Below, one piece after another: positions 11,105 through 19,412 of a DNA stretch of 64,000 nucleotides (the stretch's first letter is position 1; the number at the start of each line of letters is the position of its first letter). A program made the position numbers and the translations under genes. Origin of the DNA: Breoghania corrubedonensis. GTDB lineage: Bacteria > Pseudomonadota > Alphaproteobacteria > Rhizobiales > Stappiaceae. The notes below the pieces were generated by a model. That model ran no database searches. It had not been told where the DNA came from and saw nothing but the letters and a program-made list of their open reading frames with translations. The stretch spans positions 124,001 to 188,000 of the forward strand of contig NZ_QAYG01000007.1 in NCBI RefSeq assembly GCF_003053845.1, written 5' to 3'.

Positions 11105-12193
11105 TCAGGCGGCCATCGCGTAGGCGGCCGGCACGACGAGCGGGCCATCTTCCGCGAACACGTAGATATGGGCGGGATCGAGAAAGACCTCGATCGGCTG
11201 TCCGAGCGTCAGATCGTGCACGCCGTGGACGACGCCCACCCATTTCTCGCCGTGGTGATCGAGATGGAGGAAGGTCTCCGATCCGGTGATCTCGGTGACA
11301 TCGATTTTCGGCGTGAAGATCATCGCGTCGGGCGTGTGGCGATGCACTTCCAGGTGGTTGGGCCGAAAGCCCGCCATGTAGCGGCCGTCGGAAAGTTCAC
11401 CGAGCCTGCCGGTCGCGGCGAGGGACTGGCCGCGGCCGAAGAGCAGACGGTTGCCTGTCTTGGAGATCTTGAGGAAATTCATCGGCGGATCGGAGAAGGC
11501 GCGCGCGGTCGTGGCGTCCACCGGACGGCGATAGACCTCCGGCGTCGGGCCGAACTGGGTGATGCGGCCTTCCCACAGCGTCGCGGTGTTGCCGCCCAGC
11601 AGCAGCGCCTCTTCCGGCTCGGTGGTGGCATAGACGAAGATCGCGCCCGAGGCCTCGAAGATCTTCGGGATCTCGACGCGCAACTCCTCGCGCAGCTTGT
11701 AGTCGAGATTGGCGAGCGGCTCGTCGAGCAGCACGAGTTCGGCGCCCTTGACCAGCGCGCGTGCGAGCGCGCAGCGTTGTTGCTGGCCGCCGGACAATTC
11801 CAGCGGCTTGCGCTGAAGCATCGGTGTCAGCTTCATCATCTCGGCGCTGGCGCGCACCCGGCGGTCGATCTCGTCCGGCTTGCAGCGCGCCAGCCGCAGC
11901 GGGCTTGCGATGTTGTCGTAGACCGACATGGAGGGGTAGTTGATGAACTGCTGGTAGACCATGGCGACGCCACGGTCCTGAACGCGCATGCCGGTGACGT
12001 CCTTGCCCTGCCACAGCACCCGGCCGCTCGTGGGCCGGTCAAGGCCCGCCATCAGCCGCATCAGCGACGTCTTGCCCGACAGCGTCGGTCCCAAGAGCAC
12101 GTTCATCGTGCCGTTGCGCAACTCGATGCTGGTCGGATGGATGTGCGTCACCGCACCCGCCGTCCTGGTGACGGCTTCCAGAGCCAGTGTCAT
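11105..12193 (-). CDS. glpS: Glycerol ABC transporter ATPase lacking the H-loop histidine
   Basis: A 362-residue ATPase, first of the transporter genes. It has Walker A GPTLSGKTS (about residues 35-43), a canonical signature LSGGQQQRCALARAL and Walker B LVLLDEPLANLD. Where the switch histidine normally stands (VTHDQ) it reads YATTEPEEA, so the histidine is replaced by threonine. Together with the degenerate signature of GlpT this predicts one active and one degenerate ATP site in the heterodimer. A GGGGGAGGAT ribosome-binding site precedes the ATG. It is 78 bp after glpD. Confidence 0.9.
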   Translation of the reverse strand: MTLALEAVTRTAGAVTHIHPTSIELRNGTMNVLLGPTLSGKTSLMRLMAGLDRPTSGRVLWQGKDVTGMRVQDRGVAMVYQQFINYPSMSVYDNIASPLRLARCKPDEIDRRVRASAEMMKLTPMLQRKPLELSGGQQQRCALARALVKGAELVLLDEPLANLDYKLREELRVEIPKIFEASGAIFVYATTEPEEALLLGGNTATLWEGRITQFGPTPEVYRRPVDATTARAFSDPPMNFLKISKTGNRLLFGRGQSLAATGRLGELSDGRYMAGFRPNHLEVHRHTPDAMIFTPKIDVTEITGSETFLHLDHHGEKWVGVVHGVHDLTLGQPIEVFLDPAHIYVFAEDGPLVVPAAYAMAA

Positions 12194-12227
12194 TGATCCT
12201 CCCCCAGTCCGTTGCGGTTTCTCTTGC

Positions 12228-12260
12228 GGACGTTTCCGGAACCTCCTCCCGGAAACGTCC
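12228..12260 (-). other. Perfect 12-bp hairpin between glpD and glpS
   Basis: GGACGTTTCCGG at 12228-12239 and CCGGAAACGTCC at 12249-12260 are exact complements with a 9-nt loop. In the transcript (minus strand) the loop reads GAGGAGGTT, which itself looks like a ribosome-binding site. There is no U-run after it, so it should not fully terminate. It may set the ratio of GlpD to transporter, or be a processing site. Confidence 0.65.
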
Positions 12261-12271
12261 TTTCCGCAGGA

Positions 12272-13876
12272 CTATTCAGCGGCCTTTGGCATGCCGCCCG
12301 CGCGGCGCCGCCGCATCCAACCTTCCAGTTTGTTGATTTCCGCCGCGCTCATGCGCAGGCCGAGCTTGCCGCGCCGCCAGACGATATCCTCGGCGGTGCG
12401 GGCGAATTCGTGGTCCATCAGCCATGCCGCCTCGCATGCCGTCATCGTGGCGCCGAAGGACTGCCCCAGGTCGTCGTAACTCCTTGCCGCGCCAAGCATG
12501 TCGAAAGCATCCGTGCCGTATGCTCGCACAAGCCGCGCGACATGAAAACCGTCGAGAAACGGGTACTCACCGGCAAGTCTCTGCTGCAACGCCTTGACGC
12601 CGTCCACCGGGAAATCGCCGCCCGGCAGCGCGACGCCGGCCGTCCAGTCGGGGCCAAGACCCGCAAACCAGGGCGCGAGCTTCGCAAGCGCGCTTTCGGC
12701 GAGCCGGCGATAGGTGGTGATCTTGCCGCCAAAGACGTTGAGGATCGGCGCGCCGCCGTTCGCTTCCACCTTCAGCGTGTAGTCGCGGGTGGCTGCTGTA
12801 GCCGAGCTGGCGCCGTCATCATAGAGCGGACGAACGCCGGAATAGGTCCACACGATGTCGTCGCGGGTGATCGGTTTCGCGAAATAGGCGGAGGCGAAAT
12901 CGCACAGATAGTCCTGCTCCTCGACCGTGCATTCCGGCTTCACGGAAGGGTCGGGATGGTCCGCGTCGGTGGTGCCGATAAGGGTGAAATCCGTCTCGTA
13001 GGGAATGGCGAAGATGATCCGCCCGTCCGTCCCTTGCAGGAAGTAGCACTTGTCGTGGTCGTAAAGCTTGCGGGTGACGATGTGGCTGCCGCGCACGAGC
13101 CGCACATCCTCGCGCGTGTTCAGATGAACCGTGCCGCGCAGGATTTCCCCGACCCACGGGCCGGCGGCATTGATCAGGCAGCGCGCCCGGATCACCTTCA
13201 GCTCACCGGTTTCGGTATCTTCGAGCGCGATCCGCCATTCGTCGCCGTCCCGCTCCGTGGCCATGACCCTGGTGCGCACCATGATTTCGGCGCCGCGCTC
13301 GGCGGCATCGCGGGCATTCAGCGACACCAGGCGGGAATCCTCCACCCAGCAGTCGGAATATTCGAAGGCCTTGACGAAGCGCTCCTGCAGCGGCGCGCCT
13401 TCCGGCGCCGTCGTCAGATCGAGCGTGGAGGTCGCCGGCAGGATCTTTCGTCCGCCCAGGTGGTCGTAGAGCCACAATCCGAAGCGGATCATCCAGGCCG
13501 GCCGGCGCCCCTTCAGCCATGGCATCACCGCGTGCAGCAGCCGGGCGGCCGGGGTGTCCGTATCGAAGCGCATGTCCGAGCCGTAGGGCAGCACGAAGCG
13601 CATCGGCCAGCTGATATGCGGCATGGCGGAGAGCAGCCGCTCGCGCTCGATCAGCGCTTCGCGCACCAGGCGCAGTTCGAAATATTCGAGATAGCGCAGC
13701 CCGCCGTGAAAGAGCTTGGTTGAGGCCGACGAGGTTGCCCAGGCAAGGTCATTCATCTCGGCGAGAGCGACGGAAAGCCCACGGCCGGCGGCGTCGCGCG
13801 CGATGCCGCAGCCATTGATGCCACCACCAATGATCATGAGATCGTAAAGAGGGCCGGTTTCGGCACCTTGCGACAC
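12272..13876 (-). CDS. glpD: Aerobic glycerol-3-phosphate dehydrogenase
   Basis: A membrane-associated flavoenzyme oxidising glycerol 3-phosphate to dihydroxyacetone phosphate and passing electrons to quinone. The FAD-binding motif IIGGGINGCGIARDAAGRG is at the N-terminus, followed by the family-typical SSASTKLFHGGLRYLEYFE, and the C-terminal DAO domain includes NVFGGKITTYRRLAE. I favour the GTG at 13876 (534 aa) because AGGGA lies upstream and the FAD motif then begins near residue 14; an in-frame TTG at 13942 would add 22 unconserved residues and run into the operator. It leads the glycerol operon, divergent from glpR. No glycerol kinase gene is in the window. Confidence 0.9.
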   Translation of the reverse strand: MSQGAETGPLYDLMIIGGGINGCGIARDAAGRGLSVALAEMNDLAWATSSASTKLFHGGLRYLEYFELRLVREALIERERLLSAMPHISWPMRFVLPYGSDMRFDTDTPAARLLHAVMPWLKGRRPAWMIRFGLWLYDHLGGRKILPATSTLDLTTAPEGAPLQERFVKAFEYSDCWVEDSRLVSLNARDAAERGAEIMVRTRVMATERDGDEWRIALEDTETGELKVIRARCLINAAGPWVGEILRGTVHLNTREDVRLVRGSHIVTRKLYDHDKCYFLQGTDGRIIFAIPYETDFTLIGTTDADHPDPSVKPECTVEEQDYLCDFASAYFAKPITRDDIVWTYSGVRPLYDDGASSATAATRDYTLKVEANGGAPILNVFGGKITTYRRLAESALAKLAPWFAGLGPDWTAGVALPGGDFPVDGVKALQQRLAGEYPFLDGFHVARLVRAYGTDAFDMLGAARSYDDLGQSFGATMTACEAAWLMDHEFARTAEDIVWRRGKLGLRMSAAEINKLEGWMRRRRAGGMPKAAE

Positions 13877-13960
13877 GGCGAGCGTTTCCCTGAACTTCGC
13901 ATGTTGAGGTTCGTTATTGGGGATGACGTTACGAAAAACCAACAGAAATGAAAAGAGATC

Positions 13961-13972
13961 ATTTTCGAAAAT
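13961..13972. promoter_or_regulatory. Putative GlpR operator
   Basis: ATTTTCGAAAAT is a perfect 12-bp palindrome about 85 bp before the glpD start, resembling the TTCG-centred half-sites bound by GlpR/DeoR repressors. Further TTTTCG-like repeats lie at 13930-13958 on the minus strand, and a related GCGAAAATTTGCG stretch at 14449-14461 is close to glpR. This is inferred from similarity and position only. Confidence 0.5.
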
Positions 13973-13996
13973 GTTGGTTTGAGAGCGGCACTCACT

Positions 13997-14155
13997 CGGA
14001 TGTCATCCCGGCCGCAGCGAAGCGGAGAGCCGGGACCCAGTAACCGGGGTGGGTGGTCGGTGGTGGAATAACGGACCTCGTTGGGGGGAGTGATATAAGA
14101 AGCGCAGCCTTTTGCGGTTACTGGGTCCCCGCTTTCGCGGGGATGACATCGGAGG
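13997..14155. repeat. Long intergenic inverted repeat (GGGACCCAGTAACC type)
   Basis: The left arm has GATGTCATCCCGGC then GGGACCCAGTAACC; the right arm has GGTTACTGGGTCCC then CGGGGATGACATC. The arms are separated by about 70 bp. It lies in the 566-bp divergent region between glpD and glpR, so it may have inserted as a non-autonomous repeat. Confidence 0.7.
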
Positions 14156-14273
14156 ATGCGGTCGGTTCATCACTTCTGTCGTCATCGTCCGGCAAATGCA
14201 CGTCGTCCGCCCAAATACCGTCCCCCGCCCCAGCCTTAACCCCAGCCTCAACCCTCGGGCCGTTCCCTCCTGC

Positions 14274-14399
14274 GTCATCCCGGACGCGATGCGGCACGTC
14301 AGTGACGCTTCGCAGATCCGGGATCTGCCCTCGATGCGCGCCTCTCGAGATCCCGGGTCTGCGAAGCAACGTTTCACGTTGCAGCGCGCCCGGGATGAC
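14274..14399. repeat. Intergenic palindromic repeat (GTCATCCCGG / GGATCTGCGAAGC family)
   Basis: Bounded by GTCATCCCGG and CCGGGATGAC, with internal GCAGATCCGGGATCTGC and AACGTTTCACGTT. Essentially the same element in reverse orientation occurs at 59782-59906 and a half copy at 31131-31181, which shows it is a dispersed family. It stands 110 bp before glpR, so it may influence that promoter. Confidence 0.75.
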
Positions 14400-14508
14400 G
14401 CTGGTGAGTTTGGGTGAGGAGGTACGCGCCCCGCTTTCGCGCATTTGCGAAAATTTGCGCTCATGCCGCGATCGGGCTAAGCAGGTCGTCCTGTGCGAGG
14501 AGGGCCGC

Positions 14509-15276
14509 ATGTCGATCAGTTTCCGGCAGAACGAGATTCTGGAGATCGCCCGGCGCGAGGGACGCGTCACGGTGGAGGGGCTGGCGGAGCATTTCGCCGT
14601 CACCCAGCAGACGATCCGGCGCGATCTCGGAGAGCTTGCCGATACGGGCCGGCTCGATCGCGTCCATGGCGGGGCGATGCTGCCTTCGGGCACAACCAAT
14701 ATCGGCTATGAGGACCGGCGCGGCCTCTTCGAGCGCGAAAAGGCGCGGATCGCGGCGGTGTGTGCGCAGGAGATCCCCGAGGACGTTTCGCTCTTCCTCA
14801 ATATCGGTACCAGCACGGAGGCCGTGGCGCGCCGTCTGGTGCATCATCGCAATCTGCTGGTCGTGACCAACAACATCAACGTCGCCAACATCCTGGCGGT
14901 CAATCCGGAGTGCCAGGTCATCGTCACCGGCGGCACGCTGAGGCGCTCGGATGGCGGGCTGGTCGGCGATCTCGCGACGCAGACGATCATGCAGTTCAAG
15001 TTCGATCTCGCCGTGGTCGGCTGCTCGGCGATCGATCTCGACGGCGACATGCTCGATTTCGACATTCAGGAGGTGAACGTCTCCAAATCGATCCTCCGGC
15101 AGGCTCGCAAGACCTATCTCGTCGCCGACCATTCCAAGTTTCAGCGAACGGCGCCCGGGCGCATCGCCTCGTTGTCGGAGGTGGACACGTTCTTCACCGA
15201 TACGCCGATCGCGGACGTTCTGCGCGCGCGCTGCGCCGACTGGGGCACGCGGGTCGTGGTGGCGCAGGCCGAGTGA
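14509..15276 (+). CDS. glpR: Glycerol-3-phosphate regulon repressor (DeoR family)
   Basis: A 255-residue DeoR-type repressor. The N-terminal winged helix includes FRQNEILEIARREGRVTVE and the recognition helix AVTQQTIRRDLGELADTG; the C-terminal sugar-isomerase-like domain, which senses a phosphorylated ligand, holds LNIGTSTEAVARRL. I chose the ATG at 14509 (GAGGAGGG upstream); the frame is open further 5-prime but that stretch is repeat DNA. Divergent placement opposite glpD-glpSTPQUV indicates control of that operon, with glycerol 3-phosphate the likely inducer. Confidence 0.9.
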   Translation: MSISFRQNEILEIARREGRVTVEGLAEHFAVTQQTIRRDLGELADTGRLDRVHGGAMLPSGTTNIGYEDRRGLFEREKARIAAVCAQEIPEDVSLFLNIGTSTEAVARRLVHHRNLLVVTNNINVANILAVNPECQVIVTGGTLRRSDGGLVGDLATQTIMQFKFDLAVVGCSAIDLDGDMLDFDIQEVNVSKSILRQARKTYLVADHSKFQRTAPGRIASLSEVDTFFTDTPIADVLRARCADWGTRVVVAQAE

Positions 15277-15327
15277 GACGGGGCAAGGCGACCGTCTTGA
15301 AGGATGGGCGATACCGCCCGTCGCCGC

Positions 15328-16233
15328 TCACGGCAGATGAAACCGGATCGCCTTCGGCTCCACGCTCAGCCGCAAGCTCCGCGCCTCCAGCATTTCGCCG
15401 TCGAGGCTGATGGGCACGGGTGCCTGCGTCTCGATCTCGAAGCTTGCGGCGCGGGTGCGCACCACGCTTTCTGGCTCCAGCCCCACGGCCATGGGCAGCG
15501 AGGCGATGAGCCCGGCGAGCACGTCGCCGTCGGGCGCCTCGATGATGGTCACGTCGAGCGCGCCGTCATCGAGTTCGGCAAGCGGGCAGAGTTCCACCCC
15601 GCCGCCCGCGCGCCGGCCGTTGCCGATGGCGAGAGCGGCGAAACTGCCCCGCCAGGCAAAGTCCGGGCCTGTCACCGTGCCCTCCCACGGTGTGACCTCG
15701 CCGATGCGGCCAAGCGCGGAGAGCAGATAGGCCGCGCCGCCGAGCCGCGCCTTCAGGTCGGGATCGGCCTCCGCCGTCACGCGCGGGCCGAAACCGGCGG
15801 TTGCCATGTTGACGAAGTGGCGCGGGTCGTCGTCGTCAATGCCGGCGACCGCCACGTCGATGGGCCGGGCGGGGACGTCGAGAGCCACTTCGAGTGCGCT
15901 AAGGGGATCGAGCGGAATTCCGGCATTGCGGGCGAAGTCATTGGCCGTGCCCAGCGGCAGGAGCGCGAAGGAGCATGCCGGTTCTCCCTCACCCGAAAGC
16001 GCACCGCGCACCACGGCGTTGAGCGTGCCGTCACCGCCGCCGGCGACGAGGATGCCGGCCTCGTCGTCCCGTGCCGCCTCGGCCGCGAAGCGCTCCGCAT
16101 CGCCGGGTCCTTCGGTCACCTTCACGTCGATCCGGTGGCCGATGTCGCGTATCGCCGCGATCGCGTCGCGCACGCGTTCGTCGCCGGACGCCTTGCCGTT
16201 GAGGATGAGGGTGAGGCGTCTGGGGTCTGGCAT
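15328..16233 (-). CDS. Diacylglycerol-kinase-fold lipid kinase (YegS-like)
   Basis: A 301-residue protein with the DAGK catalytic pattern: LILNGKASGDERV at the start, the nucleotide-binding VAGGGDGTLNAVV, and LPLGTANDFARNAGIP. Length and motifs match YegS, which phosphorylates lipids with ATP. I chose the ATG at 16233, preceded by AAGGAAA; the open frame extends 23 codons further upstream without support. It is convergent with glpR and 51 bp from it, and divergent from the next gene pair. Its physiological lipid is unknown. Confidence 0.88.
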   Translation of the reverse strand: MPDPRRLTLILNGKASGDERVRDAIAAIRDIGHRIDVKVTEGPGDAERFAAEAARDDEAGILVAGGGDGTLNAVVRGALSGEGEPACSFALLPLGTANDFARNAGIPLDPLSALEVALDVPARPIDVAVAGIDDDDPRHFVNMATAGFGPRVTAEADPDLKARLGGAAYLLSALGRIGEVTPWEGTVTGPDFAWRGSFAALAIGNGRRAGGGVELCPLAELDDGALDVTIIEAPDGDVLAGLIASLPMAVGLEPESVVRTRAASFEIETQAPVPISLDGEMLEARSLRLSVEPKAIRFHLP

Positions 16234-16444
16234 GTCGGTTCCGATTTCCTTTTCGCGGGGACGGCCACCTTCAAACGCGCATTGCAGAAAGCCGGTTCCC
16301 AATCAGACACGGGTTGATCTAGTGTGACCTACGGTCAGCGCGCCGCAAGACGAATATCGATCGTCTCGCGCGGCCCGGTTCGTGGGCGCCTTGGGAGGGG
16401 CGGAAGCGGAGCGGGGGCCTTGAGGACGGATCTTGGGAGGATCA

Positions 16445-17494
16445 ATGTCGGACATACTGGAAAGGGGAGCGGAAACGCTCGCCCTCGCGCGGCTCGAGCC
16501 GTGGTTGAAGGCCCATGTCGCGGGTTTCGAGGGGCCGCTTTCGGCTTCGAAGTTCGCGGGCGGGCAGTCGAACCCCACCTACCGCCTCGATGCCGCCGGC
16601 GGCCCCTATGTTCTGCGCCGCAAGCCGCCGGGAAAGCTGCTGAAATCCGCCCATGCGGTCGACCGCGAGTACCGCGTCATGCAGGCGCTGAAGGAGACGG
16701 ACGTTCCCGTCGCGGATCCGCTAGCGCTGTGCGAGGACGAGAGCGTCATCGGCTCGATGTTCTATGTCATGGCCTTTCGCGAGGGGCGCGTCTTCTGGGA
16801 TCCGGCCCTGCCCGATCTTTCCCCGCCAGAACGTGGTGCGGTCTATGACGAGATGAACCGTGTTCTGGCGGCGCTGCATTCGGTCGACCCGCAAACGGTG
16901 GGGCTCGGCGATTTCGGCAGGCCCGGCAGCTATTTCGCCCGCCAGGTCTCGCGCTGGTCGCGCCAGTACCGCGACAGCGAGACGGAATCGATCGCCGACA
17001 TGGACGCGCTGATCGCCTGGGTGGAGGCGAATGTTCCCGCCGATGACGGCCGCGTCGCTCTCGTCCATGGCGATTATCGCATCGACAACCTGATCTTTGC
17101 GCCCGATGCCCCGCGCGTCATCGCGGTGGTGGACTGGGAACTGGCCACGCTCGGCCACCCGCATTCCGATCTCGCCTACCAGTGCATGCAGTGGCGTCTG
17201 CCGCACGAGGGCGGGCTTCGCGGTCTCGCCGGGCTCGATCGCGCGGCGCTCGGCATTCCGGTCGAGGAAGCCTATGTCGCGCGCTACTGCGAACGGCGCG
17301 GGCTTTCCGGCATCGATGACTGGACGTTCTGCCTCGCGTTTTCCTTCTTCCGCATCGCCGCCATCCTTCAGGGTGTCAAGAAGCGGGCGCTCGACGGCAC
17401 CGGCTCCAATCCCGAACAGGGCCTGAAAATGGGATTGCTGGTTCCGCTCATCGCGCGCACCGCACTCCAGCTTATCGAGGACGACGCGCGCTGA
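16445..17494 (+). CDS. Phosphotransferase family protein (APH fold, ACAD10/11-like)
   Basis: A 349-residue kinase-fold protein. It shows KFAGGQSNPTYRLDAAGG as nucleotide loop, the lysine in LRRKPPGKLLKSAHAVDREY, the Brenner motif VHGDYRIDNLIF and the metal-binding VVDWELATLGHP. These features match the bacterial relatives of the kinase domain in ACAD10/ACAD11, commonly placed with acyl-CoA dehydrogenases and SDRs and thought to phosphorylate hydroxyacyl substrates. GGGAGG precedes the ATG at 16445. It overlaps the SDR gene by one base, so the two act together. Confidence 0.85.
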   Translation: MSDILERGAETLALARLEPWLKAHVAGFEGPLSASKFAGGQSNPTYRLDAAGGPYVLRRKPPGKLLKSAHAVDREYRVMQALKETDVPVADPLALCEDESVIGSMFYVMAFREGRVFWDPALPDLSPPERGAVYDEMNRVLAALHSVDPQTVGLGDFGRPGSYFARQVSRWSRQYRDSETESIADMDALIAWVEANVPADDGRVALVHGDYRIDNLIFAPDAPRVIAVVDWELATLGHPHSDLAYQCMQWRLPHEGGLRGLAGLDRAALGIPVEEAYVARYCERRGLSGIDDWTFCLAFSFFRIAAILQGVKKRALDGTGSNPEQGLKMGLLVPLIARTALQLIEDDAR

Positions 17495-18261
17495 TGGAGG
17501 GGGAAACGAAAGTTGTGCTGCTGAGCGGCGCCGCCGGCGGCATCGGGCGGGCCGCCGCGCTGAAATTCGCCAGCACGGGCGCGGCGCTGGCCCTTACCGA
17601 TATCCCGCAAGACGGGCTTCGGGAGACCGCCCGTCTTGCGGGCGAGGCGGGCGCGCAGGTGTGGGCGCACACCTGCGACATCAGTCTGGAAGACGATGTC
17701 ACAGGTCTCATCGAGGGCGCGGTTACCCGCTTCGGCCGGCTCGACATCGCGGTCAACAATGCCGGCATCGCGCATGAACCCGCGCGGATCGCGGACCTGG
17801 ATCTCGCAACCTTCCAGCGCATGCTGGCCGTCAACCTGACCGGCACCTTCCTCTGCCTGCGCGCGCAAACCGCCATCATGCGCGAGCAGGGGCATGGCTC
17901 CATCCTCAACGTCGCCTCGCTTGCGGGGCTCGTCGGCGCGCCGCTTCTGGGGGCCTATGCGGCGGCCAAGCACGGGGTGGTGGGGCTGACGAAGACGGCG
18001 GCCGCGGAGTGCGCTCGCTCGCGCGTAAGGGTCAACGCGCTCTGTCCGTCCTTCGCCGATACGGCTATGGTCGGCGCCATCGCGTCCGGCATGCGCGGCA
18101 GCGCGGACGAGGCGGTTTCCCGCCTGCTTGCCGGCATTCCGATGGGCCGGCTCGCAAGCCCGCAAGAGATCGCGGAAGCGATCGTCTGGATAACGGGTGA
18201 CGCCAACAGCTTCATGACCGGGCAGGCCGTGGCCCTCGATGGCGGCGCCTCGGCCGTGTGA
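17494..18261 (+). CDS. Short-chain dehydrogenase/reductase
   Basis: A 255-residue classical SDR. The cofactor loop is SGAAGGIGRAAAL, the NNAG motif is present (AVNNAGIAHEP), the catalytic serine lies in NVASLAGLVGAP and the YxxxK pair is in AYAAAKHGVVGL. The acidic residue after strand beta-2 (LTDIPQDG) suggests NAD(H) preference. It begins inside the stop of the phosphotransferase gene (TGATG). With that neighbour it probably handles a 3-hydroxyacyl or related lipid intermediate; the substrate is not determined. Confidence 0.9.
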   Translation: MEGETKVVLLSGAAGGIGRAAALKFASTGAALALTDIPQDGLRETARLAGEAGAQVWAHTCDISLEDDVTGLIEGAVTRFGRLDIAVNNAGIAHEPARIADLDLATFQRMLAVNLTGTFLCLRAQTAIMREQGHGSILNVASLAGLVGAPLLGAYAAAKHGVVGLTKTAAAECARSRVRVNALCPSFADTAMVGAIASGMRGSADEAVSRLLAGIPMGRLASPQEIAEAIVWITGDANSFMTGQAVALDGGASAV

Positions 18262-18270
18262 AAAGCGCGC

Positions 18271-18295
18271 GGAACTGTTTACCGCTTGCGGCGTT
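18271..18295 (+). promoter_or_regulatory. EcfG-type general stress promoter upstream of otsB
   Basis: GGAAC at 18271-18275 and CGTT at 18292-18295 are separated by exactly 16 bp, which is the established alphaproteobacterial EcfG consensus (GGAAC-N16/17-CGTT). It lies just after the SDR stop and 264 bp before the otsB start. Trehalose synthesis is a known target of this stress sigma factor in the group, so the match is biologically coherent. Confidence 0.7.
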
Positions 18296-18558
18296 GACAA
18301 GATCTGTAGGGGCCGGCTCCCCGCCGGGACCCTGGCGCCGCCGATACCCCGCGCGCGGCCGATACCGGTTCCATTTGTGAGGCCAGACCCTAGATTGTCG
18401 TCGATGGATGCGGTATTGCGGACCAGTCCTCGCTCCGCCGTGAAAATCCGCAAGTCGGACGTCGCGATCTTTGTGCCCGTTTCCCGCGCCGCATGCGACA
18501 AACCTCGCGAATAGCAGCGGATGACGGGCGACACCAGACCGAGCCTCAGGCAGTCTCC

Positions 18559-19299
18559 ATGACACCACCGCCCCCTCTTTCCTGCCGTCATGCGCTGTTT
18601 CTCGATTTCGACGGCACCCTTGTCGATATCGCCGAGACGCCGGAGGGCATTCGCGTGCCCGAGGGCCTGGGCGCGCTGCTCACGCGCGTGGCCGACCGGC
18701 TGGACGGAGCGCTCGCCGTCGTCTCCGGCCGGCCGTTGAGCGATATCGATGCGCTTCTGAAGCCCTTGCGGCTTCCCGCCGCCGGCCTGCACGGGCTGGA
18801 GCATCGCGCCACGATCGGCGCGGCGGTGGAGCGCGTGGCGCCGCCGCCCGAGCTCGACATCCTGCGCCGCCGTATCGATGCTGCGGGTCTCATCGGCGAG
18901 GGCGTGCGGCTGGAGGACAAGGGCCTCGCGATCGCCATCCACTACCGTCGCGCGCCCGAGCGCGGGCCCGCGCTCGCAGCGGCCCTGACCAAGGCCTGCG
19001 CCGATCTCTCCGGCCTGCACATGCTGCACGGCAAGATGGTGCTGGAGATCAAGTCACAGGGCCATGACAAGGGCGTGGCCGTCACCACCTTCCTGAACGA
19101 GCCGGTCTTCGCCGGTCGGGTCCCGGTCTTTGTCGGCGATGATGTCACCGACGAGGATGGTTTCCGCGCCGTGCTCTCCGCCGGCGGTTTCGCCGTCAAG
19201 GTGGGCGCCGGCGAAACCGCGGCCGCCCATCGGCTGGCGGATGTCGCGGCCGTCCACGCCTGGCTCGATGCCTTCGCCGCCGCGCGGGCCTGCGCCTGA
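18559..19299 (+). CDS. otsB: Trehalose-6-phosphate phosphatase
   Basis: A 246-residue HAD-superfamily phosphatase removing phosphate from trehalose 6-phosphate. The nucleophile motif is FLDFDGTLVDIAETP, motif II is VSGRPLSDID, and the C-terminal acidic motif is FVGDDVTDEDGFRAV, as in OtsB. The start at 18559 gives the family's normal N-terminus; its ribosome-binding site is weak. The long leader back to the EcfG promoter contains no convincing other gene. It forms a cluster with a GH15 enzyme and otsA. Confidence 0.92.
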   Translation: MTPPPPLSCRHALFLDFDGTLVDIAETPEGIRVPEGLGALLTRVADRLDGALAVVSGRPLSDIDALLKPLRLPAAGLHGLEHRATIGAAVERVAPPPELDILRRRIDAAGLIGEGVRLEDKGLAIAIHYRRAPERGPALAAALTKACADLSGLHMLHGKMVLEIKSQGHDKGVAVTTFLNEPVFAGRVPVFVGDDVTDEDGFRAVLSAGGFAVKVGAGETAAAHRLADVAAVHAWLDAFAAARACA

Positions 19300-19412
19300 C
19301 GCGAAGCCGTCGGCGCTCCCAAACCGGCCTGAAGCTTGCAAGGCGGTGGTGCGGTTCCGGCCCGGGGAACCCCGACCGCCGCCCGACGAAACACAGCACG
19401 AGGTGATATTCC

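Noticed and set aside
13877-13942. Upstream TTG start for glpD
   Set aside because: No ribosome site, 22 residues without family similarity, and overlap with the likely promoter/operator region; the GTG at 13876 has AGGGA before it.
14053-14508. N-terminal extension of GlpR
   Set aside because: The frame stays open upstream only because repeat DNA lacks stops. The DeoR domain begins right after the ATG at 14509, which has a strong ribosome site.
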